A stretch of 64,000 nt of DNA from Burkholderia sp. NRF60-BP8 (GCF_001522585.2 NZ_CP013373.1:2604001-2668000); one strand, 5' to 3'. Shown: positions 46,831-55,175, numbered from the stretch's first letter. Numbers and translations are program-made. The notes: a model not told the origin generated them from the sequence alone.

Positions 46831-47744
46831 GGCCGCGCCCGTTCCGCCGGCTCGCGCCGGCCGCACTGCTCGCGGCGCTCGCTCATGCGCCGCTCGTCCA
46901 CGCCGATGTCGCGACACGCGACGACGCCGGCAACACGGTCACGCTGCCCGCGCCCGCGCAGCGCGTGATCAGCCTCGCGCCGCACGCGACCGAGCTCGTC
47001 TACGCGGCCGGCGGCGGCGCGAAGCTCGTCGGCACCGTCACGTACAGCGACTATCCGGCCGCCGCGCAAGCGGTGCCGCGCGTCGGCGATAACAAGGCGC
47101 TCGATCTCGAACGCATCGCCGCGCTGAAGCCCGACCTGATCGTCGTCTGGCGGCACGGCAACGCCGAGCGGCAGACCGATGCGCTGCGCGCGCTGCACAT
47201 CCCGCTGTTCTTCAGCGAACCGAAGCATCTCGACGACGTGTCGTCGTCGCTGCGCCGGCTCGGCACGCTGCTCGGCACGCAACCGACCGCCGATGCCGCC
47301 GCCGCTGCGTTCACGCGGGACCTCGCGGCGCTACGCGCACGCTACGCGGCACGCCCGCCCGTCACGCTGTTCTTCCAGGTGTGGGACCGCCCGCTGACGA
47401 CGCTCAACGGCGCGCACCTGATCGACGAAGTATTCGAACTGTGCGGCGGGCGCAACGTATTCGCGTCGCTCAAGCCGCTCGCGCCGACCGTGACCGACGA
47501 GGCCGTGCTCGCGGCGAATCCGGAAGCGATCGTGACGACGAGCGCGGGGGCGACCCGTTCGACCGAACCGCTGCCGAGCCTCGCGCGGTGGCGTGCATGG
47601 CCCGCGCTGAAGGCCGTCGCGCGCCACAACCTGTTCGCGATCGACGGCGATCTGCTGACGCGGCCGTCGCCGCGGATCGTGCAGGGCGCGGCCGCGCTGT
47701 GCGAGGATCTGGATGCCGCGCGTGCGCGGCGGTCGGCGCGCTGA
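46827..47744 (+). CDS. btuF: Periplasmic cobalamin-binding protein of the B12 ABC importer
   Basis: A 305-residue substrate-binding protein with a Sec signal peptide (cleavage near VHA-DVATRD). Its two-lobed FeoB/TroA-like fold is shown by RVISLAPHATELVYAAGGGAKL and ALKPDLIVVWRHGN segments. This class serves both siderophores and corrinoids; the operon (cobU-cbiB-cobD) and the riboswitch-controlled btuCD on the facing strand point to corrinoids. The start overlaps the cobD stop as ATGA. It converges with the alpha-ribazole phosphatase gene, leaving an 81-bp gap in which I see no terminator. Confidence 0.93.
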   Translation: MRPRPFRRLAPAALLAALAHAPLVHADVATRDDAGNTVTLPAPAQRVISLAPHATELVYAAGGGAKLVGTVTYSDYPAAAQAVPRVGDNKALDLERIAALKPDLIVVWRHGNAERQTDALRALHIPLFFSEPKHLDDVSSSLRRLGTLLGTQPTADAAAAAFTRDLAALRARYAARPPVTLFFQVWDRPLTTLNGAHLIDEVFELCGGRNVFASLKPLAPTVTDEAVLAANPEAIVTTSAGATRSTEPLPSLARWRAWPALKAVARHNLFAIDGDLLTRPSPRIVQGAAALCEDLDAARARRSAR

Positions 47745-47825
47745 TTGCCGGCGGCTGGCGCATTGTCGTGCACCGATGCCGGATGCGTGCGGCGCCCGAG
47801 ACGGATCGAACGTGCGCGGCGTCGT

Positions 47826-48431
47826 TCATTGCGGACGCACGTGCGCCCATGCGTCCCAGTGCACGATTTCCCATGCTTGCGCGTCGTCGTTCGTGCGCAG
47901 CCAGACGACCCCGCCCGTCGGCACGGGCCGCGACAGCAGCGTGTCGAGCGGCACGCGCAACACATGCGACGCGAACGCGCGGATCACGCCCGCATGCGTG
48001 ACGACCCATTGCGAGCCGTCGAGCGTCGCCATCGTATCGGCCTGCCGCGCGACCCGCGCGACGAATCGCGCCACGCTTTCTCCGCCGTGCGCGCATGCAT
48101 GCATCAGGTCGGCCGCCCACGCATCGAGGGCCGCGCGGTCGATATCGTCCCAGCGCTGCATTTCCCATGCGCCGAAATCCATTTCCTGCCAGTCGGCATC
48201 GCGCCGCAGCGGCACGTCGAATGCCCGCGCGAGCCGTTCGGCAATCGACGCGCAACGTGCGAGCGGGCTCGTCCCGACCCGTTCGGGTGACGGCGCGCCG
48301 AGTGCCGACAGATGCGCACGCACGGCCTGCGCGCCGTCGTCGGCCGATTCGGCGAGCGGCACGTCGCTGCGTCCGTAGCAGATGCCCGGCTCGATGCCGA
48401 CGGCCGGATGACGAATCAGGACGACGTCCAT
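47826..48431 (-). CDS. cobC: Histidine phosphatase, probable alpha-ribazole phosphatase
   Basis: A 201-residue phosphoglycerate-mutase-like phosphatase. The catalytic RHP motif is in VVLIRHPAVGIEPG (RHG in most relatives), with a second arginine in TSPLARCASIAERL, an acid residue in WQEMDFGAWE, and the second histidine in VVTHAGVIRAF. The position at the end of btuC-btuD-cobT-cobS implies removal of the 5'-phosphate in nucleotide-loop assembly. Its start overlaps the cobS end by 16 bp, so it is translationally coupled. The substrate is assigned by context. Confidence 0.88.
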   Translation of the reverse strand: MDVVLIRHPAVGIEPGICYGRSDVPLAESADDGAQAVRAHLSALGAPSPERVGTSPLARCASIAERLARAFDVPLRRDADWQEMDFGAWEMQRWDDIDRAALDAWAADLMHACAHGGESVARFVARVARQADTMATLDGSQWVVTHAGVIRAFASHVLRVPLDTLLSRPVPTGGVVWLRTNDDAQAWEIVHWDAWAHVRPQ

Positions 48432-49168
48432 CCGAGCACCACGAGATAGATCGCCAGTTCGCCCAGTTGCTGCGCGAAACCGAGACAGTCGCCCGTATAG
48501 CCGCCGATCCGCTTCACGAAATAGCGGGCCAGCGACGCGCGCACCAATACGAGCGCCACGCATGCGGCGACGCCCATGCGCCAGTCCGGCCAGAACAGCC
48601 ACGGCATCCCGAACGCCGCCGCGATGCATGCCGCGCGTGCGCCCATGCGTTGCGCAACCGGCTTCGCCTTGCCTTCGGGCCGCACGTAGTCGAGCGACAT
48701 CAGCAGGCTCACGGCCATCGCGCGGCTCGCCGCATGCGCGGCGATCATCGTCCATGCGGCGCGCAACGGCAGCATCGACGTCAGCGCCTGCCATTTCAGC
48801 CCCAGCGCGATCACGAGCGCGACCGCGCCGAACGTGCCGATCCGCGAATCGTGCATGATGCGCAGCACGTCGTCGCGCGTGTAACCGCCGCCGAACGCAT
48901 CGCAACTGTCGGCCAGGCCGTCTTCGTGGAATGCGCCGGTCGCGAGCAGCGTCGCGGCCATCGACAGCCCGACCGCGATCGACACGGGCAGCGCGCGCAG
49001 TGCGACGAGATAGACCAGCGCGCCCCATGCGCCCACGCACGCGCCGACGAGCGGGAAATAACGCGCGGCCTGATCGAGATCGCCAGCCGCGTAGCCGATC
49101 GAGCGCGGCACGGGCACGCGTGTGAAATAGCCGAGCGCGACGAAGAAGTAGCGCAGTTCGGCCCGCAT
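48416..49168 (-). CDS. cobS: Adenosylcobinamide-GDP ribazoletransferase (cobalamin synthase)
   Basis: The membrane enzyme that joins adenosylcobinamide-GDP with alpha-ribazole (phosphate) to give cobalamin. About 250 residues with five or six hydrophobic helices. Key segments are FTRVPVPRSIG, FHEDGLADSCDAFGGG with its acidic metal-binding cluster, and MHDSRIGTFGA. The ATG at 49168 (MRAELRYFFVALGYF) fits the family start; an in-frame GTG at 49192 would add eight residues and overlap cobT. Named cobV in aerobic nomenclature. Confidence 0.94.
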   Translation of the reverse strand: MRAELRYFFVALGYFTRVPVPRSIGYAAGDLDQAARYFPLVGACVGAWGALVYLVALRALPVSIAVGLSMAATLLATGAFHEDGLADSCDAFGGGYTRDDVLRIMHDSRIGTFGAVALVIALGLKWQALTSMLPLRAAWTMIAAHAASRAMAVSLLMSLDYVRPEGKAKPVAQRMGARAACIAAAFGMPWLFWPDWRMGVAACVALVLVRASLARYFVKRIGGYTGDCLGFAQQLGELAIYLVVLGWTSS

Positions 49169-49181
49169 GCCGCGCGCGCGC

Positions 49182-50237
49182 TCAGGCGTCACGATCGTCG
49201 ACGCCGGCGGACTCGAAGCTCGCCATCTCGGCGAGGAACGCGGCCGCCGCGCGCACGAGCGGCAGCGCGAGCGCGGCGCCCGTGCCTTCGCCGAGCCGCA
49301 GGTCGAGCGCGAGCAGCGGCTTCGCGCCGAAATGCTCGAGCATGCGCCGGTGGCCGGCCTCGTGCGACGTATGCGAGAACACGCAGTAGTCGCGCACGCC
49401 GGGCGCGATGCGCTCGGCGACGAGCAGCGCGGCGCTCGCGATGAAGCCGTCGACGAGGATCGTCATCCGCTCGCTCGCGGCCGCGAGGTACGCGCCCGCC
49501 ATCATCGCGATCTCGAAGCCGCCGAACGTCGCGAGCACGTCGAGCGGCGCGATCGCATGCGCGTGCTTGACGAGCGCGCGGCCGAGCACCGCGCGCTTGT
49601 GCGCGAGGCCCTGGTCGTCGAGCCCCGTGCCGCGACCGACGCATGCGTCGATCGGCACGTCGAGCAGGCGGCTCATCAGGCACGCGGCCGACGACGTGTT
49701 CGCGATCCCCATCTCGCCGAAGCCGATCGCGTTCGTGCCGAGCGAGGCGTGCAGACGCACGCGCGCCGCGCCGGCGGCCAGCGCCGTCATCGCTTCTTCG
49801 CGCGTCATCGCCGGTTCCGTCGCGAAGTTGCGCGTACCGCGCGCGACCGGCAGCGACACCAGCCGCTCCGACGGCGGCAGCGGCGACGCGACGCCCGCAT
49901 CGACGATCTCGAGCGTGCTCTGCGCGACGCCCGAGAACGCGTTGATCGCCGCGCCGCCGGCCAGGAAGTTCGCGACCATCTGCGCGGTCACCGCTTGCGG
50001 ATAAGGACTGACGCCTTCGGCCGCGATGCCGTGATCGCCCGCGAACACGATCGTCACGGGACGCTGCACGACCGGCCGCTCGGTGCGCTGGATCAGGCCG
50101 ATCTGCAGCGCGAGCGCCTCGAGCTGGCCGAGGCTGCCGGGCGGCTTGGTCTTGTGGTCGATCACATGTTGCAGGCGCGTGCGCAGCGCGTCGTCGAGCG
50201 GCGCGATCGCGGGCGGGAAACAGGTCGGAGTCGTCAT
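49182..50237 (-). CDS. cobT: Nicotinate-nucleotide-dimethylbenzimidazole phosphoribosyltransferase
   Basis: Activates the lower ligand of cobalamin, making alpha-ribazole phosphate from DMB and nicotinate mononucleotide. The 351-residue protein has the expected segments KTKPPGSLGQLE, FAGDHGIAAEGVSPYP, LGTNAIGFGEMGIANT and VFSHTSHEAGH. The catalytic glutamate lies in the C-terminal LRLGEGTGAALA. The ATG at 50237 is the family start. It is third in the riboswitch-led operon, with 61 bp after btuD. Called cobU in aerobic nomenclature. Confidence 0.96.
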   Translation of the reverse strand: MTTPTCFPPAIAPLDDALRTRLQHVIDHKTKPPGSLGQLEALALQIGLIQRTERPVVQRPVTIVFAGDHGIAAEGVSPYPQAVTAQMVANFLAGGAAINAFSGVAQSTLEIVDAGVASPLPPSERLVSLPVARGTRNFATEPAMTREEAMTALAAGAARVRLHASLGTNAIGFGEMGIANTSSAACLMSRLLDVPIDACVGRGTGLDDQGLAHKRAVLGRALVKHAHAIAPLDVLATFGGFEIAMMAGAYLAAASERMTILVDGFIASAALLVAERIAPGVRDYCVFSHTSHEAGHRRMLEHFGAKPLLALDLRLGEGTGAALALPLVRAAAAFLAEMASFESAGVDDRDA

Positions 50238-50298
50238 CGGGGAGCCGTGTCGTGGGCGCGGCAGGCGCCGCGCATCGGAAAAATCGGAACGGAAAGGG

Positions 50299-51117
50299 TC
50301 ATTGTCGCGCAGGCCATGCCGGCAGCAGCGCATCGCGGCCGTTCTCGCGGATCAGCACGAGCGGATAGCCGAACGCGTCGCTCGCGCGCTCGGGCGTCAG
50401 CACGTCGTGCACGGGGCCGGCCCACGCATGGCCGCGGCCGTCGAGCAACAGCGCATGCGTCGCGAAACGTCGCGCGAGGTTCAGGTCGTGACACGAAAAC
50501 ATCACCGTGCGCGGGCCTGCCGCGAGCCACGCGGCCAACGCGGTCAGGCAGTCGATCTGGTGATGCAGGTCGAGATGCGCGAGCGGCTCGTCGAGCAGCA
50601 TCAGCGGCGCATCCTGGCACAGCGTCGCGGCCAGCGCGACCCGCTGCCGCTCGCCGCCCGACAGCGACATCACGTCGCGCGACGCGAGCGCGCTCAGGTC
50701 GAACGTCGCGAGCGCATCGCGCGCGGCCGTGCGGTCGCCGTCGCGCTCCCAGCCCCAGCCGCCGAGATACGGAAAGCGGTTCAGCAGCACCGTATCGAAC
50801 ACGGTCGCGCTGAACGCATCGTGCAATTGCTGCGGCATCAGCGCGCGGCGCTGCGCGAGTTGCCCGGGACGCCACGCGGCAAGCGGCCGGCCGTCGATCT
50901 CGACGTGTCCGCCGGCCGGCGGCTGCAATCCCGCGAGCGTGGCGAGCAGCGTCGTCTTGCCCGCGCCGTTCGGTCCGGCGACACACCAGATCTCGCCGGG
51001 GCGGAACGCCTGCGTGAAGCGCTCGAGCAGCGTGCGCGCGCCGGCCTTCAGCGTCAGCTCGACGGCCCTGTAGCGCATGTCGCCGGCAGCGGCGTGCGGT
51101 GCGGCGGCGCCCGTCAT
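50299..51117 (-). CDS. btuD: ATP-binding subunit of the B12 ABC importer
   Basis: A 272-residue ABC ATPase. Walker A is GPNGAGKTT (48-56), the Q-loop is in LMPQQLHDAF, the signature is LSGGERQRV, Walker B LMLLDEPLAHLD, and the switch histidine is in SCHDLN. This is the type II importer layout shared with iron-siderophore systems; the riboswitch and neighbouring cob genes support corrinoid transport. Its ATG overlaps the btuC stop (ATGA), so the pair is coupled. The first 12 residues are Ala-rich and variable. Confidence 0.93.
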   Translation of the reverse strand: MTGAAAPHAAAGDMRYRAVELTLKAGARTLLERFTQAFRPGEIWCVAGPNGAGKTTLLATLAGLQPPAGGHVEIDGRPLAAWRPGQLAQRRALMPQQLHDAFSATVFDTVLLNRFPYLGGWGWERDGDRTAARDALATFDLSALASRDVMSLSGGERQRVALAATLCQDAPLMLLDEPLAHLDLHHQIDCLTALAAWLAAGPRTVMFSCHDLNLARRFATHALLLDGRGHAWAGPVHDVLTPERASDAFGYPLVLIRENGRDALLPAWPARQ

Positions 51118-52112
51118 CGCATCGGTCTCCTCAGCAACATCCACAGGAACACCGGCACGCCGATCAACGCGGTCATCGCGCCCACCGGCAATTGCGCGGG
51201 CGCGATCGCGGTGCGCGCCAGCAGGTCGGCCGCCATCACGCCGCCGCCGCCCGCAAGCATCGCGGCCGGCAGCAGCATCCGCTGGTCGTTGCCGAACGCG
51301 AGCCGCAACCCATGCGGCACGACGAGCCCGACGAAGCCGATCGTACCGGCCGTCGTCACGGCGGCCGCGGCGGCCAGCGACGCGACGAGATAGATCCGCA
51401 CGCGCAGGCGTGCGACCGGCACGCCGAGCGCGAGCGCGGTCGCGTCGCCGCGCAGCAGCACGTTCAGTTGCGGCGCGGCCGGCAGCGCGACGCATGCGCT
51501 CAGCAACAGCGCGCCCCACGCGAACCACGGCGCCGTCGCGCCGTTCAGGTCGCCCGTCAGCCAGAAGATGATGCCGCGCAGCCGCGCGTCGGGCGCGAGC
51601 GACAGCAACAGCGTGACGAGCGCGCCCCACCCCGCCGCGATCACGACGCCCGTGAGCAGCAGCCGCGGCGAGGCGTCGCGCGATTCGCCGCGCCACAGCT
51701 CGCGCCTCGCGAGCCCGAGCACGAGCGCGACCGAGACGAGCGAACCGGCGAACGCCGACGCGTCGACGAGCCACCACGCGCCGCCCGCGATCATCGCGAC
51801 GAGCGCGAAGCCGGCCGCGCCGCCGGACACGCCGAGCACGTACGGCTCCGCGAGCGGATTGCGCAGCAGCACCTGCAACAGCGCACCGGCCAGCGCGAGC
51901 AGCGCGCCGCACGCGAAACCCGCGAGCGCGCGCGGCAGGCGCAGCGTCCGGACGATATCGGCGAACAGGGTATCGCCGCCGTGCGGCACGAGCGACGCGA
52001 GCGCCTGCCACGGCGACATCGGCACGCTGCCGATCGACAGCGACGCGACGAACAGCAGCGCGACCGCGGCGGCCAGCGCGGCCCAGATCGCGGCGGCGCG
52101 CGCGGCGCTCAT
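51114..52112 (-). CDS. btuC: Membrane subunit of the B12 ABC importer
   Basis: A 332-residue FecCD-family permease with about ten membrane helices. Typical segments are RTLRLPRALAGFACGALLA (the permease N-terminal signature), NPLAEPYVLGVSGGA, and GFVGLVVPHGLRL with the cytoplasmic coupling loop. The start is the ATG at 52112 (MSAARAAAIWAAL). Upstream codons in this frame read through the riboswitch leader and are not conserved protein; a GTG at about 52148 is a possible alternative. First gene of the riboswitch-led operon. Confidence 0.93.
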   Translation of the reverse strand: MSAARAAAIWAALAAAVALLFVASLSIGSVPMSPWQALASLVPHGGDTLFADIVRTLRLPRALAGFACGALLALAGALLQVLLRNPLAEPYVLGVSGGAAGFALVAMIAGGAWWLVDASAFAGSLVSVALVLGLARRELWRGESRDASPRLLLTGVVIAAGWGALVTLLLSLAPDARLRGIIFWLTGDLNGATAPWFAWGALLLSACVALPAAPQLNVLLRGDATALALGVPVARLRVRIYLVASLAAAAAVTTAGTIGFVGLVVPHGLRLAFGNDQRMLLPAAMLAGGGGVMAADLLARTAIAPAQLPVGAMTALIGVPVFLWMLLRRPMR

Positions 52113-52280
52113 GCCGCGCCCGGCCGCGCGCACGACGCGCGGCACATCCGCTTGCGGGAGCCGGCCGGGCGCGACGGCGGCGCGTGGCGGACGATTGGGG
52201 TCGGCATCGAAGAAACGTTCCGTGAACCGTTGCGCGTCCCGCTTCCCCGCAGGCCGCGTGTCATGGAGCCCGTGCGGGCT
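52113..52280 (-). promoter_or_regulatory. Expression-platform leader between the riboswitch and btuC
   Basis: The 168-nt stretch separates the aptamer end from the btuC start. It opens with a strong hairpin (GGAGCCCG and CGGGCTCC, 52265-52282) immediately after the aptamer. That hairpin has no T-run, so control by translation initiation or Rho-dependent termination seems more likely than intrinsic termination. No other gene is seen in it. Confidence 0.5.
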
Positions 52281-52509
52281 CCCCGTCTCGGCCGGTATCC
52301 GGGCTGGCGGCGGTCCGGCTCGCCTTCCCGCGCGATGACGCGCAGTGGCCCGCGCCCGCATGCGACTGCATGCGAAACGCGCCCGAGCCGGCCTGCGTCA
52401 CGCGACGCGGCCGCTTACCGTTGCGGGGGCAGCGCAGGTCGGCGCGCTCCTGGAGCCCGCACCCTGCTTCCCGTTTAACCGCGCGTCCTGCGCGCGAGCA
52501 CCGAGGCGG
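52281..52509 (-). ncRNA. Cobalamin (B12) riboswitch
   Basis: On the minus strand the conserved blocks of the cobalamin aptamer occur in order: AAACGGGAAGCAGGGTGCGG (52458-52477), the core CCCCCGCAACGGTAAGCGG (52421-52439), GCCACTG (52343-52349), GGGAAGGCG (52321-52329) and the B12-box region AGCCCGGATACCGGCC (52290-52305), which pairs across the four-way junction. The 5' boundary near GGTGC at about 52500 is approximate. It leads the btuC-btuD-cobT-cobS-phosphatase operon and should lower its expression when adenosylcobalamin is plentiful. Confidence 0.95.
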
Positions 52510-52643
52510 CGCCAGTTTAGGAGCCGGTCGCGCGAGCGTCAAGGAAGCGTCCGGACCCGCGCGGGACGCGCCTATTCGCGGCAAGAAGCAGGGGTGTTAC
52601 GACTGGAAACGTTACAGATGTCGGATTGCGCGTTATTCCGCGC

Positions 52644-52649
52644 TAAAAT
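52644..52649 (+). promoter_or_regulatory. Candidate -10 of the zapB-like-zapA operon
   Basis: TAAAAT lies 25 bp before the zapB-like ATG, with AGAGGA as SD between. The -35 match is weak. Bases 52510-52643 contain nothing else recognisable. Confidence 0.4.
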
Positions 52650-52674
52650 GCTGGGTCTTTAGAGGACGCAGCAA

Positions 52675-53025
52675 ATGCTCAACGAACTCGAAACCCTATC
52701 TCAAAATATTGGCCGTCTGATTTCGCTGAACAAGCGCTATCACTCGGAACGGCTCGCGCTCGAGGAGCAGGTCGCGCAATTGCGCGCGGAAGCGGACACG
52801 GTCCGCGCGGAGCTCGCGCAGCTGCGCGACGAACGCAATGCGCTCGCGGCCGAGCGCGACACGTTGTCGGCGAAGATCGACGACGCCCAGGTGAAACTGA
52901 ACGCGATTCTCGAAAAGCTGCCGCGCTCGAAGGGCGCGGAGCAAGCCGACAACCAGCTCGACCTGCTGGATGCGCAGGCGCGCACGGATGGCGATGACAC
53001 GGCCAGCCACGGAGAACATGCATGA
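52675..53025 (+). CDS. Coiled-coil protein, ZapB-like
   Basis: A 116-residue cytoplasmic protein, mostly a single coiled coil (about residues 1-88) with heptad-patterned EEQVAQLRAEADTVRAELAQ and a short acidic tail. The position directly before zapA and the coiled-coil pattern make it a ZapB-type Z-ring-associated factor, although it is longer than the 81-residue E. coli protein and the match is architectural. Its stop overlaps the zapA start (ATGA). Confidence 0.82.
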   Translation: MLNELETLSQNIGRLISLNKRYHSERLALEEQVAQLRAEADTVRAELAQLRDERNALAAERDTLSAKIDDAQVKLNAILEKLPRSKGAEQADNQLDLLDAQARTDGDDTASHGEHA

Positions 53026-53336
53026 GCACCAAGCAGATCGAAGTCTCGATTCTCGGTCAGCCCTATCGGCTCGCCTGTTCGGCCGAGACCGAAGCGGCGC
53101 TGCTCGAAGCGGTCGCGCGCGTCGACGCCGAAATGTCGAAAATCCGCTCGAACAGCTCGGTGCGCGGCACCGATCGCATCGCGGTGATGGCGGCGCTGTC
53201 GCTCGCATCGGAATTGCTGCGGCTGCAAACGAGCGTGCGGCATGGTGAAGCGTTTCCGGCGGAGGAAATCCGTCGTACAATGCACCAGATGAACGAACAG
53301 CTCGGCGCGGTGCTCGCACAGCACGAGACGCAGTAA
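53022..53336 (+). CDS. zapA: Cell division protein ZapA
   Basis: A 104-residue Z-ring stabiliser that bundles FtsZ filaments. The N-terminal beta part is STKQIEVSILGQPYRLACS, followed by the helix with the conserved RGTDRIAVMAALSLASELL and a C-terminal coiled coil for tetramer formation. The start overlaps the zapB-like stop by 4 bp. 6S RNA follows, the same gene order as zapA-ssrS in E. coli. Confidence 0.95.
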   Translation: MSTKQIEVSILGQPYRLACSAETEAALLEAVARVDAEMSKIRSNSSVRGTDRIAVMAALSLASELLRLQTSVRHGEAFPAEEIRRTMHQMNEQLGAVLAQHETQ

Positions 53337-53364
53337 CGTTTCAAACGATGCGTCGATTCCCCTT

Positions 53365-53393
53365 GATCTCGACGGTCAACGGTGGTCAAATTG
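53365..53393 (+). promoter_or_regulatory. Candidate promoter of 6S RNA
   Basis: TTGATC and TCAAAT separated by 17 bp, each matching 4 of 6 consensus bases. Initiation would be near 53400, shortly before the closing stem of 6S RNA, implying slight 5' processing. Confidence 0.4.
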
Positions 53394-53417
53394 GCGCATC
53401 GAATCACAGTTCAGTCA

Positions 53418-53597
53418 GCTTCCCTGCCTGGTTCGCCAAGGTCATATATTCCTTGAACCAATGCCATGTGCACGGTTGCGGAAATTTGTAGCACGGGCGC
53501 GCGCGTCACTCTGTCTGATGTACCCGAAGTGCTGCTAACTGCGACCAATTCTGAACCTCAGGTTCAGGATGCCGGCCTAGCGGCCAAGGTGGGGGCC
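53418..53597 (+). ncRNA. ssrS: 6S RNA
   Basis: A roughly 180-nt RNA that mimics an open promoter and sequesters the housekeeping RNA polymerase. The 3' half matches the E. coli molecule in order: AACTGCGAC (53537-53545), TGAACCTCAGGTTCA (53552-53566) and GGCCTAGCGGC. The ends pair: CCCTGCCT near 53422 with AGGTGGGG near 53587, forming the closing stem around the long central bubble. The location directly after zapA is conserved. Exact ends are estimates. A strong terminator follows. Confidence 0.87.
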
Positions 53598-53603
53598 TAT
53601 CCA

Positions 53604-53638
53604 ACGGCATCGGGCAAGTCCCGGTGCCGTTTTCTTTT
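53604..53638 (+). terminator. Rho-independent terminator after 6S RNA
   Basis: Stem ACGGCATCGGG / CCCGGTGCCGT (one G-T pair) with a 5-nt loop, followed by TTTCTTTT. Confidence 0.88.
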
Positions 53639-53668
53639 GTAGCAGCCTTTTCTGCGTCGACCACGACC

Positions 53669-54130
53669 ATGCAATACTGGCTGATGAAGTCCGAACCGGA
53701 CGAAGCAAGCATCGACGATCTCGCCGACGCACCGCAGCGCTCGCTGCCGTGGACGGGTGTGCGCAACTATCAGGCGCGCAATTTCATGCGCGACACGATG
53801 AAGATCGGCGACGGCGTGCTGTTCTATCACTCGAGCTGCCCCGAGCCGGGCATCGCCGGGCTCGCCGAAGTCTCGTCGACGCCCTACCCCGATCCCACGC
53901 AGTTCGATCCGAAAAGCCCCTATTACGACCCGAAATCGACGCAGGAAGCGCCACGCTGGCTGCTCGTCGACGTGCGCTTCGTGAAGAAGTCTCCGCTCGT
54001 GCCGCTCGCCACGCTGCGCGAGCACGACGAACTCGCCGACATGCGCGTGCTCGCGCGCGGCAACCGGCTGTCGATCACGCCCGTCACGCGTGCGGAATGG
54101 CGATTCATCACCGAAAAGCTGATGAAGTAG
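53669..54130 (+). CDS. EVE-domain protein
   Basis: A 153-residue PUA-like EVE domain protein. The aromatic cage region QYWLMKSEPDEASIDDL opens the domain, followed by WTGVRNYQARNFMRDTMK, VLFYHSSC and PGIAGLAEV. EVE and YTH domains recognise modified bases; free-standing bacterial members are thought to bind modified nucleic acid, but the ligand is not established. The ATG at 53669 (MQYWLMKSEP) is the family start, just after the 6S RNA terminator. Confidence 0.92.
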   Translation: MQYWLMKSEPDEASIDDLADAPQRSLPWTGVRNYQARNFMRDTMKIGDGVLFYHSSCPEPGIAGLAEVSSTPYPDPTQFDPKSPYYDPKSTQEAPRWLLVDVRFVKKSPLVPLATLREHDELADMRVLARGNRLSITPVTRAEWRFITEKLMK

Positions 54131-54212
54131 GCGCGCGCCAAAGGTCAAATCCGGTCAGTACGCGCGACCGTAACGGAACTCGCGGCACTGTCGCGCAGCC
54201 TAAGCAACCACT

Positions 54213-54242
54213 GCCGGCCGAACGGGCCGGCCGTCGTTTTTT
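54213..54242 (+). terminator. Rho-independent terminator after the EVE gene
   Basis: GCCGGCC / GGCCGGC with a 5-nt loop, then CGTCGTTTTTT, about 85 bp after the EVE stop and before the SIMPL gene. Confidence 0.7.
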
Positions 54243-54310
54243 CGTTGCGCGGTACGCCCGCGTCGCGCACGCGTAACCCGCGTGCGCGCCCTCGCACAAG
54301 GAATCCAACA

Positions 54311-55051
54311 ATGACCAAGAAATCCGCACTCGCGCTGTCGCTCGCCCTCGCCGCCGCCGTTCCCGTCGCGCTGACGCTCGCGTCGCCCGCCGCGCACGCC
54401 CAGGCGGTGAACCCGCACTTTCCGGAGCCGGCCGGCGTGCTGTCGCTTTCGTCGCAGGCCAGTGCCGACGTGCCGCAGGACATCATCCACATCACGCTGT
54501 TCTACGAGCAGCAGGCCAAGGATCCGGGCAGCCTCACCGCGCAGCTGAACCAGCGCGCGGACGCGGCCCTGTCGCAGGCGAAGGGCGTGTCGGGCGTCAC
54601 CGCGCACACGGGCGCGTTCTCCGTGTATCCGAGCACCGATCGCGACGGGAAGATCTCCGCATGGCGCGGCCGCACCGAGGTCGCGCTCGAATCGCGCGAT
54701 TTCGCCGCGGCGTCGAAGCTGGCGGGCCAGTTGTCGAACCTGATGCAGGTCGCGAACGTCGAGTTCTCGCTGTCGCCGGAAGCGCAGCGCACGGCCGAGC
54801 AGAAGCTCACGACCGAAGCGATCAAGTCGTTCCGCGCCCGCGCGGACGAAGCCGCGAAGGCGTTCGGCTACAGCAGCTACACGATCCGCGACGTGAACGT
54901 CGGCAGCGGCCGCAACGTGCAGCCGTACCCGCGCATGATGGCGATGGCCGCGGCGCCGATGGACAGCGCGAAGATGAGCGCGCCGATCGCGGTCGAAGGC
55001 GGCAAGGCCACCGTGTCGGTCACCGTCAACGGCTCCGTGCAGATGAAGTAA
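54311..55051 (+). CDS. SIMPL-domain (DUF541) periplasmic protein
   Basis: A 246-residue exported protein with a signal peptide ending at AHA (about residue 30). The SIMPL domain spans about 40-245, with the characteristic GVLSLSSQASADVPQDI, a central RTEVALESRDFAAASKLAGQ, and EAIKSFRARADEAAKAFGY. BP26 of Brucella forms channel-like rings and YggE of E. coli is linked to oxidative-stress tolerance; the role here is unknown. The ATG at 54311 follows AAGGAAT. A bidirectional terminator follows. Confidence 0.92.
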   Translation: MTKKSALALSLALAAAVPVALTLASPAAHAQAVNPHFPEPAGVLSLSSQASADVPQDIIHITLFYEQQAKDPGSLTAQLNQRADAALSQAKGVSGVTAHTGAFSVYPSTDRDGKISAWRGRTEVALESRDFAAASKLAGQLSNLMQVANVEFSLSPEAQRTAEQKLTTEAIKSFRARADEAAKAFGYSSYTIRDVNVGSGRNVQPYPRMMAMAAAPMDSAKMSAPIAVEGGKATVSVTVNGSVQMK

Positions 55052-55077
55052 CGCGCATCGCGCGGCTGCAGGAAACG

Positions 55078-55109
55078 AAAAACGCCGGCCCGAGGGCCGG
55101 CGTTTTTTT
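55078..55109. terminator. Bidirectional terminator between SIMPL gene and lgt
   Basis: AACGCCGGCC / GGCCGGCGTT with a CGAG loop, flanked by AAAA on the left and seven T residues on the right. Confidence 0.9.
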
Positions 55110-55175
55110 ATGCGCGTCCGGGTATCGATGCACGCGCCGATCGCGTATGCATCGATACCGCGTCATGCAGCCACG

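Noticed and set aside
47745..47825. Terminator between convergent btuF and the ribazole phosphatase gene
   Set aside because: I looked for a stem with a T-run in the 81-bp gap and found none good enough to report.
52345..52720. Plus-strand frames of about 105-116 residues across the btuC upstream region
   Set aside because: They lie antisense to the B12 riboswitch and have no family match or start signal.
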